The translations under genes and the position numbers were made by a program. This document shows, one piece after another, positions 55,993 through 63,998 of a DNA stretch of 64,000 bases; the first letter of the stretch is position 1, and each line of letters opens with the position of its first letter. The notes beneath the pieces are model-generated. The model had not been told where the DNA came from. It saw only the letters and a list, made by a program, of their open reading frames with translations, and searched no databases. Origin of the DNA: Nannochloris sp. 'desiccata' (Eukaryota; Chlorophyta; Trebouxiophyceae; Chlorellales; Chlorellaceae). The stretch lies in assembly GCA_019044685.2 (NCBI GenBank), contig JAGTXX020000010.1:806001-870000 (forward strand), written 5' to 3'.

Positions 55993-56368
55993 TAGAATTA
56001 CTACTAGGTAGTAGCTAGAATGGGTTCATATCTTCAGTAGATTAGAGTAGCTTCAGTTATTAAACAAGATTAATAATGATACATGTTTGTTTGCTTTACT
56101 ACCGGTAGTTTTTCTTCTTCCTTCTTTTCTTCCGCCACCGACCGACCAAAAGAGTAGAGATAATTTAATTTTGCTTCTCTTTTGGTTGTTAAGTAATAAT
56201 AAATGATTATTCACGTTGTTTTTCTTCTTCTTCTTTATAAATTGTTTTTCTAAAAAGGTATTTAACCATAAGGAATCAAATATATACAGATAGTACAAGA
56301 CAGACACGTTTTACTTTTAAAACAGGTTCAGAGGTGGGGGGAAAAAATGAGAAGGTTTTTGGTGCTGT
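55993..56368. other. Intergenic, convergent 3' ends
   Basis: A short AT-rich spacer between the glycosyltransferase (+) and TFIIA gamma (-), with TTC-rich runs. No gene is seen. Confidence 0.5.
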
Positions 56369-56987
56369 TTATTCTTTAGTTGCTCCGCTATCGCCGCCTT
56401 CAGGGCCATCTTCATGGTCGAATTTGACTACTTTAGCATCTACTAAAACCAGTTTCAAAGGGCCATCAGCTACGATCTCTTCTTCGTCTTTTCTAGAAGA
56501 GCCCATTGTCGGCGTCACCCGCAGCGTGGCATCAGAAAGAACAAAAGTCCAGACCTGTAAAAGATTAGGAAGTAGGAAGTTTGCTTAAGTACTTGGAGTC
56601 TTGAGGGTATAAATACCTTAGAGGTAGGGAATTATCTAATTTGTTCCTGTGTTGCAAAGGCAAAAAGCTCTCCAACTCACATTGTCGATGTAGCGGTATA
56701 CATCAAGTTTGCCTTTTAACCCCGCTTTTGCTGTGACTTCTTTGTTGAACGTCCGTGACATGGATTTATCAAACTGTTTCAACGTGGAGAAAGAAGGAGG
56801 CATTTGAGTTAAAACGCAGGTGGTCAAGGGGAAACTATTTTGAACTTCAAGATTAAGTTGGATTAATGTATACCTCTGCCAAGACTTGGATAGCCAGTGT
56901 TTCTGTGATTTTGCCCTCACTTAAGAGCGTATCTAGAGCATCTACTAAACTCTCTCCGAGCTTGCCTGAGCGATACAGCTGGCTCAT
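56369..56987 (-). CDS. GTF2A2: TFIIA small (gamma) subunit
   Basis: Exons 56987-56874, 56773-56681 and 56554-56369 give 130 residues. It starts MSQLYRSGKLGESLVDALDT, the conserved N-terminal helix bundle (YRxxxLGxxLxxxLDEL). Next come QFDKSMSRTFNKEV, GKLDVYRYIDN and VWTFVLSDATLR, the beta-barrel strands that clamp TBP on the TATA box. The C-terminal acidic tail (DHEDGPEGGDSG) is longer than in animals. All three exons are short, so the gene was fragmented across small open frames. Confidence 0.92.
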
Positions 56988-57442
56988 CCTGATCGATCAG
57001 AAAAATATACACGGGCAGAGCCCTTGAAAGAACTAAAAGAGTAAAGCTCTAATACACTTGGTGTGCCATAAAATGTCCTTAAATTATACAAGAAGGATAT
57101 TGACGTTTCAAAATGCGGTAGGAGATCGCCATCCAGCTGTATTTGTATGCAACCTGTTTCACCTTTGGCCGCTGCAAAGCAAATTTACAAAATGGAGAGC
57201 CAAGTCATAAATCTTGCAATAACTCAAAGAATACCACAATGATAAAGAATTAGGAACATAAATAGGGTGATTCATCCCCAGTTTCTGAAAAAACATTATG
57301 AAAATTGACATCTAGTGATAGAGACAAAGCGACGGCTTTCAAAAATATTTTTACGGACTGCATTTCCCAGAAGCTAACAGCTTCGTGTCATTTATAATAA
57401 TAGCTAGATTGAGTTTATGGCCATAAAAGGGTGTTAAACCCC
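56988..57442. other. Intergenic upstream of the tRNA locus
   Basis: TFIIA gamma promoter side and spacer. It is AT-rich and I see no coding frame or RNA motif up to the hairpin at 57443. Confidence 0.5.
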
Positions 57443-57471
57443 GCCGTTTTGCCAGAGCCGGGGAAAACGGC
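57443..57471. repeat. 8-bp stem-loop upstream of the tRNA locus
   Basis: GCCGTTTT (57443-57450) and AAAACGGC (57464-57471) are exact reverse complements around a 13-base GC-rich loop, followed at once by TTTT. It resembles a Pol III-type or factor-independent stop, or the end of a small RNA. It lies about 90 bases before the tRNA 3' half. Confidence 0.6.
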
Positions 57472-57562
57472 TTTTCCTTATTTTTATATCATACTGGTTC
57501 TTTCGCAATTGTATCAAAGCGATTTTTCTCCTCAAATTGATTTGAGAGATGGCTTTTAAGCT

Positions 57563-57675
57563 ATCCAGTACGAGAGTGCGTGGGTTCGAACCCCACCGAT
57601 GGCAGAAGTTTGTATGCTGAATACCATACATAGTCGATGCCATTGTGGCCGAGTGGTTAAGGCGCTGGCCTTAAG
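57563..57675 (+). tRNA. Circularly permuted tRNA-Leu(UAA) gene
   Basis: The 3' half (57563-57604) lies before the 5' half (57639-57675), with a 34-base linker between them. 3' half: anticodon 3' strand CCAG (57565-57568), variable arm TACGAGAGTGC, T-arm GTGGG/TTCGAAC/CCCAC, acceptor strand CGATGGC (57597-57603) and discriminator A. 5' half: acceptor strand GCCATTG (57639-57645), D-arm with TGGCCGAGTGGTTAAGGC, and anticodon stem and loop CTGGC-CTTAAG (anticodon TAA, 57672-57674). The acceptor strands pair over 7 bp with one G-U. Leader bases 57552-57560 pair with 57670-57678 over 9 bp. C32 then pairs with a G three bases before the predicted cut, as the A-I pair does in nuclear tRNA introns, putting the junction at 37/38. 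The one blemish is a C31-U39 mismatch. Confidence 0.88.
57605..57638 (+). other. Linker between permuted tRNA halves
   Basis: These 34 bases join the discriminator base of the 3' half to base 1 of the 5' half. In the precursor they would form the loop closing the acceptor stem. They must be removed by 5' and 3' end processing before CCA is added. Confidence 0.75.
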
Positions 57676-57680
57676 AGCTC

Positions 57681-57684
57681 TTTT
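57681..57684 (+). terminator. Pol III terminator (TTTT) of the permuted tRNA
   Basis: A run of four T begins six bases after the predicted 5'-half junction. It is the expected RNA polymerase III stop and fits a transcript that ends with the 5' half. Confidence 0.6.
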
Positions 57685-58291
57685 ACACCATTTATCCATT
57701 TTACTCTTAAAGACGCAATGAATGACGCTCTCAGATCCCAATTCCGACACTATTTGACCTCAATTTCGGCCATTGGCAGAATTTTCACACACTCCATTCT
57801 AGTCCTTCTACTTACTTTTCCAGCTTATTTCTTTTGAATTGCAAGACAAGAGAACTTTAGTGAGTAAAATAGAACCCTGGAAAATGAGCAGCTGTGCAGG
57901 AATGGATAGAACTGGGGAAACGGCATCTGCACCGCTGGCGGTGAATGCTTCGCCGCCCCCGCTCCATTTGGTTGTTTGTTTTTAATTGCGTATTCTTTGT
58001 ACTGGATCTTTTCAGCAGAATTGTTATACATGTATTCATATCCTACATGGATTTAATCAACGAAAGGAATGTTTCGGGGCCAAACGGTATCGGAATTGAG
58101 ATCTGTTAACGCCATTCATCAGTGGTGATACTACTGCCTCTCGGAGAGTGAAGTGGATTTATTACGGGAAAAAGCTCTTAAGCCCAGCGTTTACCTATAC
58201 ATATATATCTCACTTAACTGTTTTACAGCGACGCAGGAAAAAGAAAAGCGGGCAAATGCAATAAACTGCCGAAAAGCTCAAAACCGGCCGG
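57685..58291. other. Intergenic
   Basis: Spacer between the tRNA and the 3' end of the IFI6-like gene. Two short minus-strand open frames here have no coding character. I see nothing else. Confidence 0.45.
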
Positions 58292-58885
58292 CTACACACC
58301 ACCACTTCCTTCCTCAAGACTGATCAGGTCTGGAGCAGTATCAACAACTGCTTCTTCTTGATCAACTTCCATCATAATAGGCCCTTCAACCTCATAGCCG
58401 CCGCTTCCACTGCGGACAAGTAGGCTTGTACTTGCCTCCTCCCCACCAAAGATGCCAGCACGTAGCACGCTTCGAGCAGACTGGGCAACATAGCCAGAAG
58501 AGAAATAAATAGCTGCAATAATACCAACAACTGCAGCCGAGGGTGTGAAAATGTGCCATGTCATGGCGACATGCTGTGCCCAAGAGAATAGAGCAGCACC
58601 AGCTGACTGCGCTGCATGATGCCTACCACCACCACCACCACCACCACCGCCGCCAGCAGCTGTTGCTACTGCTGATTGCCACGCAGCAGCCCAGGAATTA
58701 GCCACAGGGCCGATAGAAGAGAACCCAATACAGCGTAAGGTACCTACTAGAGATGCTTTGCCCACTGCAAGGCCTACATAGGCAGATGCTCCAACAGCAA
58801 TGAACTTTTCTGTGGAGGTCAAGGAACGCCACTTGGCTAAAAAATACCGGTGGTAGGATCCCTGCTGTTGCCGAGCCTCGTTCAT
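58292..58885 (-). CDS. IFI6/IFI27 (6-16)-like glycine-rich membrane protein
   Basis: Single exon, 197 residues. A polar N-terminus is followed by hydrophobic segments: EKFIAVGASAYVGLAVGKA, RCIGFSSIGPVANSWAAAWQ, SAGAALFSWAQHVAM and AAVVGIIAAIYFSSGYVAQ. The block GFxxxGPxAxSWAAAWQS is like the interferon-inducible 6-16 family (ISG12), small mitochondrial or ER membrane proteins that also occur widely in protists and algae. A run of ten Gly encoded by a GGT/GGC repeat breaks the family domain. The tail is acidic (DQEEAVVDTAPD). The family call rests on one motif, so it is moderate. Confidence 0.5.
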   Translation of the reverse strand: MNEARQQQGSYHRYFLAKWRSLTSTEKFIAVGASAYVGLAVGKASLVGTLRCIGFSSIGPVANSWAAAWQSAVATAAGGGGGGGGGGRHHAAQSAGAALFSWAQHVAMTWHIFTPSAAVVGIIAAIYFSSGYVAQSARSVLRAGIFGGEEASTSLLVRSGSGGYEVEGPIMMEVDQEEAVVDTAPDLISLEEGSGGV

Positions 58886-59529
58886 TGAAATAGGTTAACA
58901 AAGGGGTATATACTTGTGTTTGTACGATATTTGTATTGCGCGAATAGGTTGATATAGCACTGAGCGGCCACTCAATACCTTGCCAGCCAAATCAACCTTG
59001 GACAAAATATATGGCAAATTGTGGTGCTTAAATGGAATGTATAGACTCGAATTATAAATATGAAAAGCAATGTCCGTGGGAGCTGGCAGAAGGGCTACTG
59101 GGCGACTAGGCCGTGGAAAATAGAAAACCTTGCCCAGAAACATTTTACAATTTCATACTTCCCCCAGAACGACTGGCATCACAAACAAAGAAACGAAATC
59201 TAGCTTCTATTTACATTTGTTATCTATCATTCAAACATGTGTACTCGGGGCAAGAAAAGTGGAAATTTATAGAAATGTTGTTTTATAGAAAACCTCCGCC
59301 CGCCTCGGCGGCTGTAAACAAAGGTGCGAATAAGTTTGAAAGTGAATAGTGGAAGACTACTAGAAATAACTTCGACAGTACGGTTTCTTGACTAGATGAG
59401 CATGAATCATCTAATTCGTTGACATTCTGATGTACCCCATGCTCCTCCATACGCACCAAAGCTTGCTCAGCCCAAGGAGAAACTACTTGATTTTCTTAAG
59501 CCAGGGAACTCCACCCACTCCAAAGACCA
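58886..59529. other. Intergenic
   Basis: The upstream side of the IFI6-like gene. One open minus-strand frame at about 59284-59512, starting within decayed sequence, could belong to the neighbouring LRR relic, but there is no motif to show it. Confidence 0.4.
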
Positions 59530-59815
59530 CTATTCAAACGGCTTACCCAAAATAAGGCCCCCGAATAGGTCAGGAATATACATTCTTCTGCTATCGTGAA
59601 CAAGAAAATTTTTCAGAACACGCAAGTTCCCCAGTGGCCGAGGGAAGTCTTCAGAACCTCCAGCTGGTTCAAGGCCATTTATTTTTTAATTGAGGCAGGG
59701 AAATCTTCCACGTTATGACCGGAGAATGTAAAATACTCTAGGTAGTGCACGTTGCCGATGGGAACGGGCACAAATTTCGGATCTCTCGAGTCATGCAGTT
59801 GGGGTCAATTTGTTG
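59530..59815 (-). pseudogene. Decayed leucine-rich-repeat gene fragment
   Basis: Minus-strand pieces read as LRR repeats in two frames. From about 59815 the frame gives PKFVPVPIGNVHYLEYFTFS and then GHNVEDFPASIKK before a TAA (59681-59679). It resumes in the same frame as MALNQLEVLKTSLG. A one-base shift then gives FPRPLGNLRVLKNFL, IPDLFGGL and a stop at about 59530. The spacing (IGNLxxLExLxLSGNxxxxxP) is that of plant-type LRRs. With two frame breaks and no start it cannot be a working gene. An intact parent is expected elsewhere in the genome. Confidence 0.5.
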
Positions 59816-59926
59816 GGAATTGTTTTCTTGTCTACCTATCTTAATCCAAATACAACACATTGTAAATTTGTTACACGTAATATAAACGTACACCTAGGCT
59901 CCACTTCCTCCCTTTTATTTTCTTCT

Positions 59927-60961
59927 CTACAAACTCAACTTCTCCATCACATATTTCGTCAATCCAATTGGCGCCACCGCCGCCAATGCCACTGCTGCCG
60001 TATCTCCATCTGCATACACAGGCCCTTCTGGAGGTGCCCCGGCTTTTTTCAGCTCTTCAAATGTACCTTCTTGAAACTTCACTTCCCTTAGAACTACCAT
60101 TGCAGCATGCTTCTTTTCTCCGCCGCTGCCGCCACCGCCGCCATCACCGGGCTCTGCGCCTAAATTAGTAATCTCGCCAGTGCTACTACCAAAATGACAA
60201 AAAAGCCGCGTTTCTCGTAATCGCACCATCACGCCATCTACCCTAAGAAAAAACCGAAGCAATACATACCAACATTTCGGCATTACTCGTATTTTCACAC
60301 TCAAGGTGGAAAGTCCATTGTCTTCTAGTTCAGATTCATATAGGAGTAATTCCTCGAAAAATAAGATAGGGTCACGGTTGGTGAGTAAAGTACGATCCAT
60401 TTGATCAGGGGTCGCTTCCCAAGAAGCAGAATGGTGCTGCTCTTCTTTTCCATTAGGACCTGCTACAGTACCAGAATAATCAGTTGTAAATGTCCAGTCA
60501 TATTCAAGCTGCTTTGCATGATGTGCTTCCATTTCAGATTTTCTGGAATGTGTCCATTGCTCAGATGCAGCAACATGCACTGCTGCGAGTTGATGTGCTC
60601 TCCAGGCCCTTAAAGCATCTTCAGCTTGGAAAGAAAATTGTGTGCCGCTTGCTTCGTGTTCGAGGTCTAGAGAGTTAGAGGCATACCATTGTTCAGGAAT
60701 TGAAAGGATGCCCAGCTCCTCTTTAAATTGCTCTGCTTTGGCGTCTGTAGCGATATGGCCTTCTGTAGAAGTGATTGTCCACCCTCCAATGGAGATACCG
60801 CTCTTAGTGACGCCATCACCATCCAAAAGGACACGCCCTCCTGCCGCGGTCACCGCTGCGATTGGAAACAAAGAGAAAAAAATAGATAATTTCGTGGGGT
60901 GGATTGAAGTATAGTTGGATAGAAAATAAAGCAACATACCATGCTCGTCAATATTTTTCAT
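59927..60961 (-). CDS. TIP41: TIP41-like (TIPRL) PP2A regulator
   Basis: Exons 60961-60940 and 60855-59927 give 316 residues. The 84-base intron happens to be open in frame, but the spliced form fits the family. Blocks are GGWTITSTEGHI, IPEQWYASNSLDLEHEASG, DALRAWRAHQL, YDWTFTTDYSGT, MDRTLLTNRDPILFFEELLL, YESELEDNG, VKIRVMPKCWYVLLRFFLRV and RETRLFCHFG, all TIP41 hallmarks. TIP41 binds PP2A-type phosphatase catalytic subunits and acts in TOR signalling. A Gly-rich loop precedes the C-terminal part. TTACA (TGTAA on this strand) lies about 55 bases after the stop. Confidence 0.95.
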   Translation of the reverse strand: MKNIDEHGMLLYFLSNYTSIHPTKLSIFFSLFPIAAVTAAGGRVLLDGDGVTKSGISIGGWTITSTEGHIATDAKAEQFKEELGILSIPEQWYASNSLDLEHEASGTQFSFQAEDALRAWRAHQLAAVHVAASEQWTHSRKSEMEAHHAKQLEYDWTFTTDYSGTVAGPNGKEEQHHSASWEATPDQMDRTLLTNRDPILFFEELLLYESELEDNGLSTLSVKIRVMPKCWYVLLRFFLRVDGVMVRLRETRLFCHFGSSTGEITNLGAEPGDGGGGGSGGEKKHAAMVVLREVKFQEGTFEELKKAGAPPEGPVYADGDTAAVALAAVAPIGLTKYVMEKLSL

Positions 60962-61332
60962 GTTTGGTTCAAAAAATTAATTGCAAAAGCTGATCAAAGG
61001 GTTATTGAAAAAATTGAGCAAAGCGCACTGCTTCCCCGATCTCTAATCAATTGATCAGATGCCGATCATGCTGAAAGGAAGCTCTAGTAGACCGCTTAAT
61101 AAAAAATATTGGCTTGGCTTCGCTGCAAATGCGCCCAACTTGAATTGAACTTCCGAAGTTGCTCATTCCAAAGCGCTCTTATTCAAATCTTAGAGCGGCT
61201 CTAACTTAGTAAAATAAAATAAAAGTTGTTTTATCGACGCCAACTTGCTTAGCAGTGCAAAGTAAGCACTGGCTTTGTATACATTTGATATATAATTTTG
61301 CACAATTAAGAATGTTTGGTATGGATAGCATC
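60962..61332. other. Intergenic before the inverted repeat
   Basis: The TIP41 promoter side. No gene is seen, apart from the possible ATG at 61312 of the frame that enters the left arm of the inverted repeat. Confidence 0.45.
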
Positions 61333-61752
61333 GCTCGAAGCGGCGTGTTCCTACAATTGCCGGGGCAAATGTACATTCGTCCACTCCTTCTTCGCTCTTC
61401 TACTAAAAACAGCCGCGCCACTGTCACCGCAGCTAGATTTATCACCTCGGGACCGGAGGTGAAGTCTATTAAGGAGCAGAAACTAGAGTGGGAATACAGC
61501 CAAATTATGCGCGAGACGCCCAAGAAGGGAATGGTGAACCAATTCCTAGAGTGGGCAAATCCCACTGTCTTTGGTGCCGCTGTTATTGTCGCGCATAATT
61601 TGGCTGTATTCCCACTCCAGTTTCTGCTCCTCAATAGACTTCACCTCCGGTCCCGAGGTGATAAATCTAGCTGCGGTGACAGTGGCGCGGCTGTTTTTAG
61701 TAGAAGAGCGAAGAAGGAGTGGACGAATGTACATTTGTCCCGGCAATTGTAG
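61312..61752 (+). pseudogene. Exon of a mitochondrial-type protein running into its own inverted copy
   Basis: From ATG 61312 the frame reads MFGMDSIARSGVFLQLPGQM, then a basic Ser/Arg/Ala stretch like a mitochondrial presequence (RSSTKNSRATVTAARFITSG), then PEVKSIKEQKLEWEYSQIM and KKGMVNQFLEWANPTVFGAA. At 61590 it crosses into the right arm of the inverted repeat, so the last 50 residues are just antisense of its own start. Only the first 90 or so residues can be original. Either this is a gene broken by the inverted duplication, or the real second exon is missing. No family is recognised. Confidence 0.45.
61333..61513. repeat. Inverted repeat, left arm (181 bp)
   Basis: It matches the reverse complement of 61590-61770 base for base except at three positions, so it is about 98% identical. 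Of the three differences, one changes Lys to Glu in the encoded segment (SIKEQ against SIEEQ) and two are silent (GGG/GGA, CTA/CTG). It contains the start region of the exon described above. Confidence 0.95.
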
Positions 61753-61770
61753 GAACACGCCGCTTCGAGC
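61590..61770. repeat. Inverted repeat, right arm (181 bp)
   Basis: The reverse complement of the left arm, separated from it by a unique 76-base spacer (61514-61589). Read on the minus strand it encodes the same segment without its Met codons. A transcript crossing both arms would fold into a 181-bp near-perfect duplex. Confidence 0.95.
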
Positions 61771-62554
61771 TTGATGAAATAAACGATTTCATTTGAGTTT
61801 TCAGCAAAGGTCAGTGGAGGACGGTGGCGGAGCTCAAGCTCAAGCTCACTTTGAGGCTCAAAATGAATGGGAGTCACACTGTTGTCCCATTGCACACAAT
61901 CCCTCCACGACAGGATGATTTCAAACTAGCCTTGACCCTGATAATAAGGACGCTACCTGCCCGCAAGCAGGTCAGCAACGAGGGTCGGGCCGCCGGGGGT
62001 TCCGCAGTTGACGACTGATCAGACGGCCAGCAGTCTACATCAGGGCGCTGATGCCCAGGCTGAAACATATAGGCTGATGCCTGCCTGCTGAGAAGAGGTG
62101 GGAACCGGTGAAGCTGAGAAGAATCACCGATTAAAAAGGATCGCTGTTTTCATAATAAAGATCATTTGAAAAAATCGGCGTTTTGAGCACAACAGGGGGC
62201 CGCAGGAGTATAAATATAGACCTGTGGAGGTCTCTGGGACTAATTAACTAAAGCCTCTCCATGTCTCTCATGTCTCTGAGAGCCTAAATAATTTGTCTCT
62301 CAAGCTGAAGCTGGAGTTGTGTGCCACACGGTGTGAAGACTTAAGCCATTGACGTTGTCATTGATACATTCGACCGACCGTGTTGCATTTCAGCAAGTTC
62401 ATTTAACATAAGAAATCATTTCACGATTTGAGACCTCTGAACCTTTCAATGTGCCTGCAAATTCAAGCCTGAAGGCGTTTATCATCTTCAAACATAGAGT
62501 CTGAATCTAATCATTCTGCACAAAAAGTTAATCGGAAGCTACACCAAACAAACA
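61771..62554. other. Intergenic, partly GC-rich
   Basis: Between the inverted repeat and the phosphatase gene. The part at 61955-62065 is GC-richer than its surroundings and open in several frames, but shows no motif. It could be another relic. The rest is AT-rich promoter sequence. Confidence 0.4.
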
Positions 62555-63725
62555 ATGAGTGGCACCTTGTCCGACCTTGGCATTCGTCCTCTCGATATAG
62601 CCGAATCTGAGGCTGGTAGTCACCCAGATTTACGCCATGTTCTCTCTGAGAGCATCAACCTTAGAGATCTGGCAGAGGCGACTGACCTCGTCCAAGCAGG
62701 ACTGATTTTACGCTCTTCTCAAGTGGTCTCTCCTACCCAATTAAAGAAGTTAGGGGTCAAGGTAAGGAAAAAAATTGTTTTTTGGATAGCTATTTACCGT
62801 TTTTAACGTTGCCCAATTGCAAAGTTTTCGATAAAATGTTGTTTATTTTCCCGCCCATCGTATATTCTTTTTTCTCTTGTAGACGGTCATAGATCTAAGA
62901 CAAGCTCCTGTGCTGTGCAAAGCAGATGCTCACAATATGCGACAAAGCATCATCCGTACAGTCCACGGTGCAGTGCACTGGTTAAAACGTACCATAAAAA
63001 GGAAGAAAGCAAGAATAGTTAATGGGAGTAGCACCAGCGATTTCACACAGTTGCTCACATCAAGAGAGCAACTAGCAGAAGAAGCTGCTGCCCCGTGTTG
63101 GCGGTGTACAGAGACCGGGGAAGAACAGTATGGCGTCCATGCTCAAGTCTATCACGTAGACTTACTCCCTGGTGCTGTCACGCTATTCATCTTTGCTGCA
63201 TTGCCGCGCCGGCTTCAGCTAAAAGTTATTTTCTTAAAATTAACTCGTCGCCATCCAGAACCAGTCGTAGCAGCTGCAGTCGCTGATCCACGTATCATGG
63301 GATACTCCAAACTGTACCAAATATTGTTGAAAAGGTCTAAAAAGAACCTGGTTTCTGCGTTACGCCTTCTTCTCTGTGAAGATCACGTGCCTGTGTTAAT
63401 CCACTGCATTCACGGGAAGGATCGAACTGGTCTCGTGGTGATGTTGATCTACTTACTCTGTGGGGTACCACACAGCGTGATTGTCCGTGATTATGCGCAA
63501 TCAGAATCTTTACTTAGAGAAGGCAGGGATAATCGACAATTGTTGAATATGCCTGAAGAGATCACAACTGACGAGATTATCGCAAGTCAAGCGCACATTA
63601 TGGAAAGTACACTTGATTTCTTGCACGAGCAGTATGGAGATGTGACTGCGTATTTAAGGCATGCTGGGATGCGGCATGCTGAGATTATAGCTTTGAGGAG
63701 ATTATTGCAAGAAGAGAGGTATTAA
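62555..63725 (+). CDS. Tyrosine/dual-specificity phosphatase-like protein (Y_phosphatase3 type)
   Basis: Exons 62555-62761 and 62883-63725 give 349 residues. The N-terminal part has INLRDLAEATDLVQAGLILR, then LKKLGVK joined to TVIDLRQ. That is the family's opening (xNxRDLGG, xxGxLxRS, LxxLGxxTVIDLR). The catalytic loop is HCIHGKDRTGLVVMLIYLL, with Cys as nucleophile and Arg in the C-x5-R signature. VIVRDYAQSE follows, then a helical C-terminus. Relatives include bacterial PtpB-type enzymes and eukaryotic proteins that act on phosphotyrosine or phosphoinositides; the substrate here is not determinable. The general acid Asp was not located with confidence. Confidence 0.85.
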
Positions 63726-63973
63726 AAAGGTCTTTGCGGAGGCGATGGTAGAAGGAAGGCAAATGCTGTTTTCGATTTTTAACTGTATTCTAACTTGTAC
63801 AATGCAAAATTTTTTTAAAACAAAATAATCAATAGCTCCAGCTTCTTAAGAATACTATCATTTAGTCTAAAAATCGTATGTCTAAAGAGAGTTTATACTA
63901 TCTAATAAATAACGAATGACTCGATCAATCAAGGTGTTGGGAGAGGCTCAGACAACCATCCAAAAGCTTGGGC

Positions 63974-63998
63974 CCAATCAATGTGGGTCATTGATTGG
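63974..63998. repeat. 10-bp inverted repeat with CCAAT/ATTGG ends
   Basis: CCAATCAATG (63974-63983) and CATTGATTGG (63989-63998) are exact reverse complements around TGGGT. Each end carries a CCAAT-type motif, one per strand. It could belong to the promoter of a gene beyond the right edge. The preceding 250 bases after the phosphatase stop are AT-rich spacer. Confidence 0.6.

Noticed and set aside
57639..57684. Ordinary tRNA-Leu with its 3' half lost, or two unrelated tRNA fragments
   Set aside because: The upstream fragment pairs with this one over the acceptor and anticodon stems and also through a leader-to-anticodon-loop helix, which chance fragments would not do.
61206..61634. Minus-strand 142-residue frame across the inverted repeat
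   Set aside because: It exists only because both arms carry the same exon in opposite directions.
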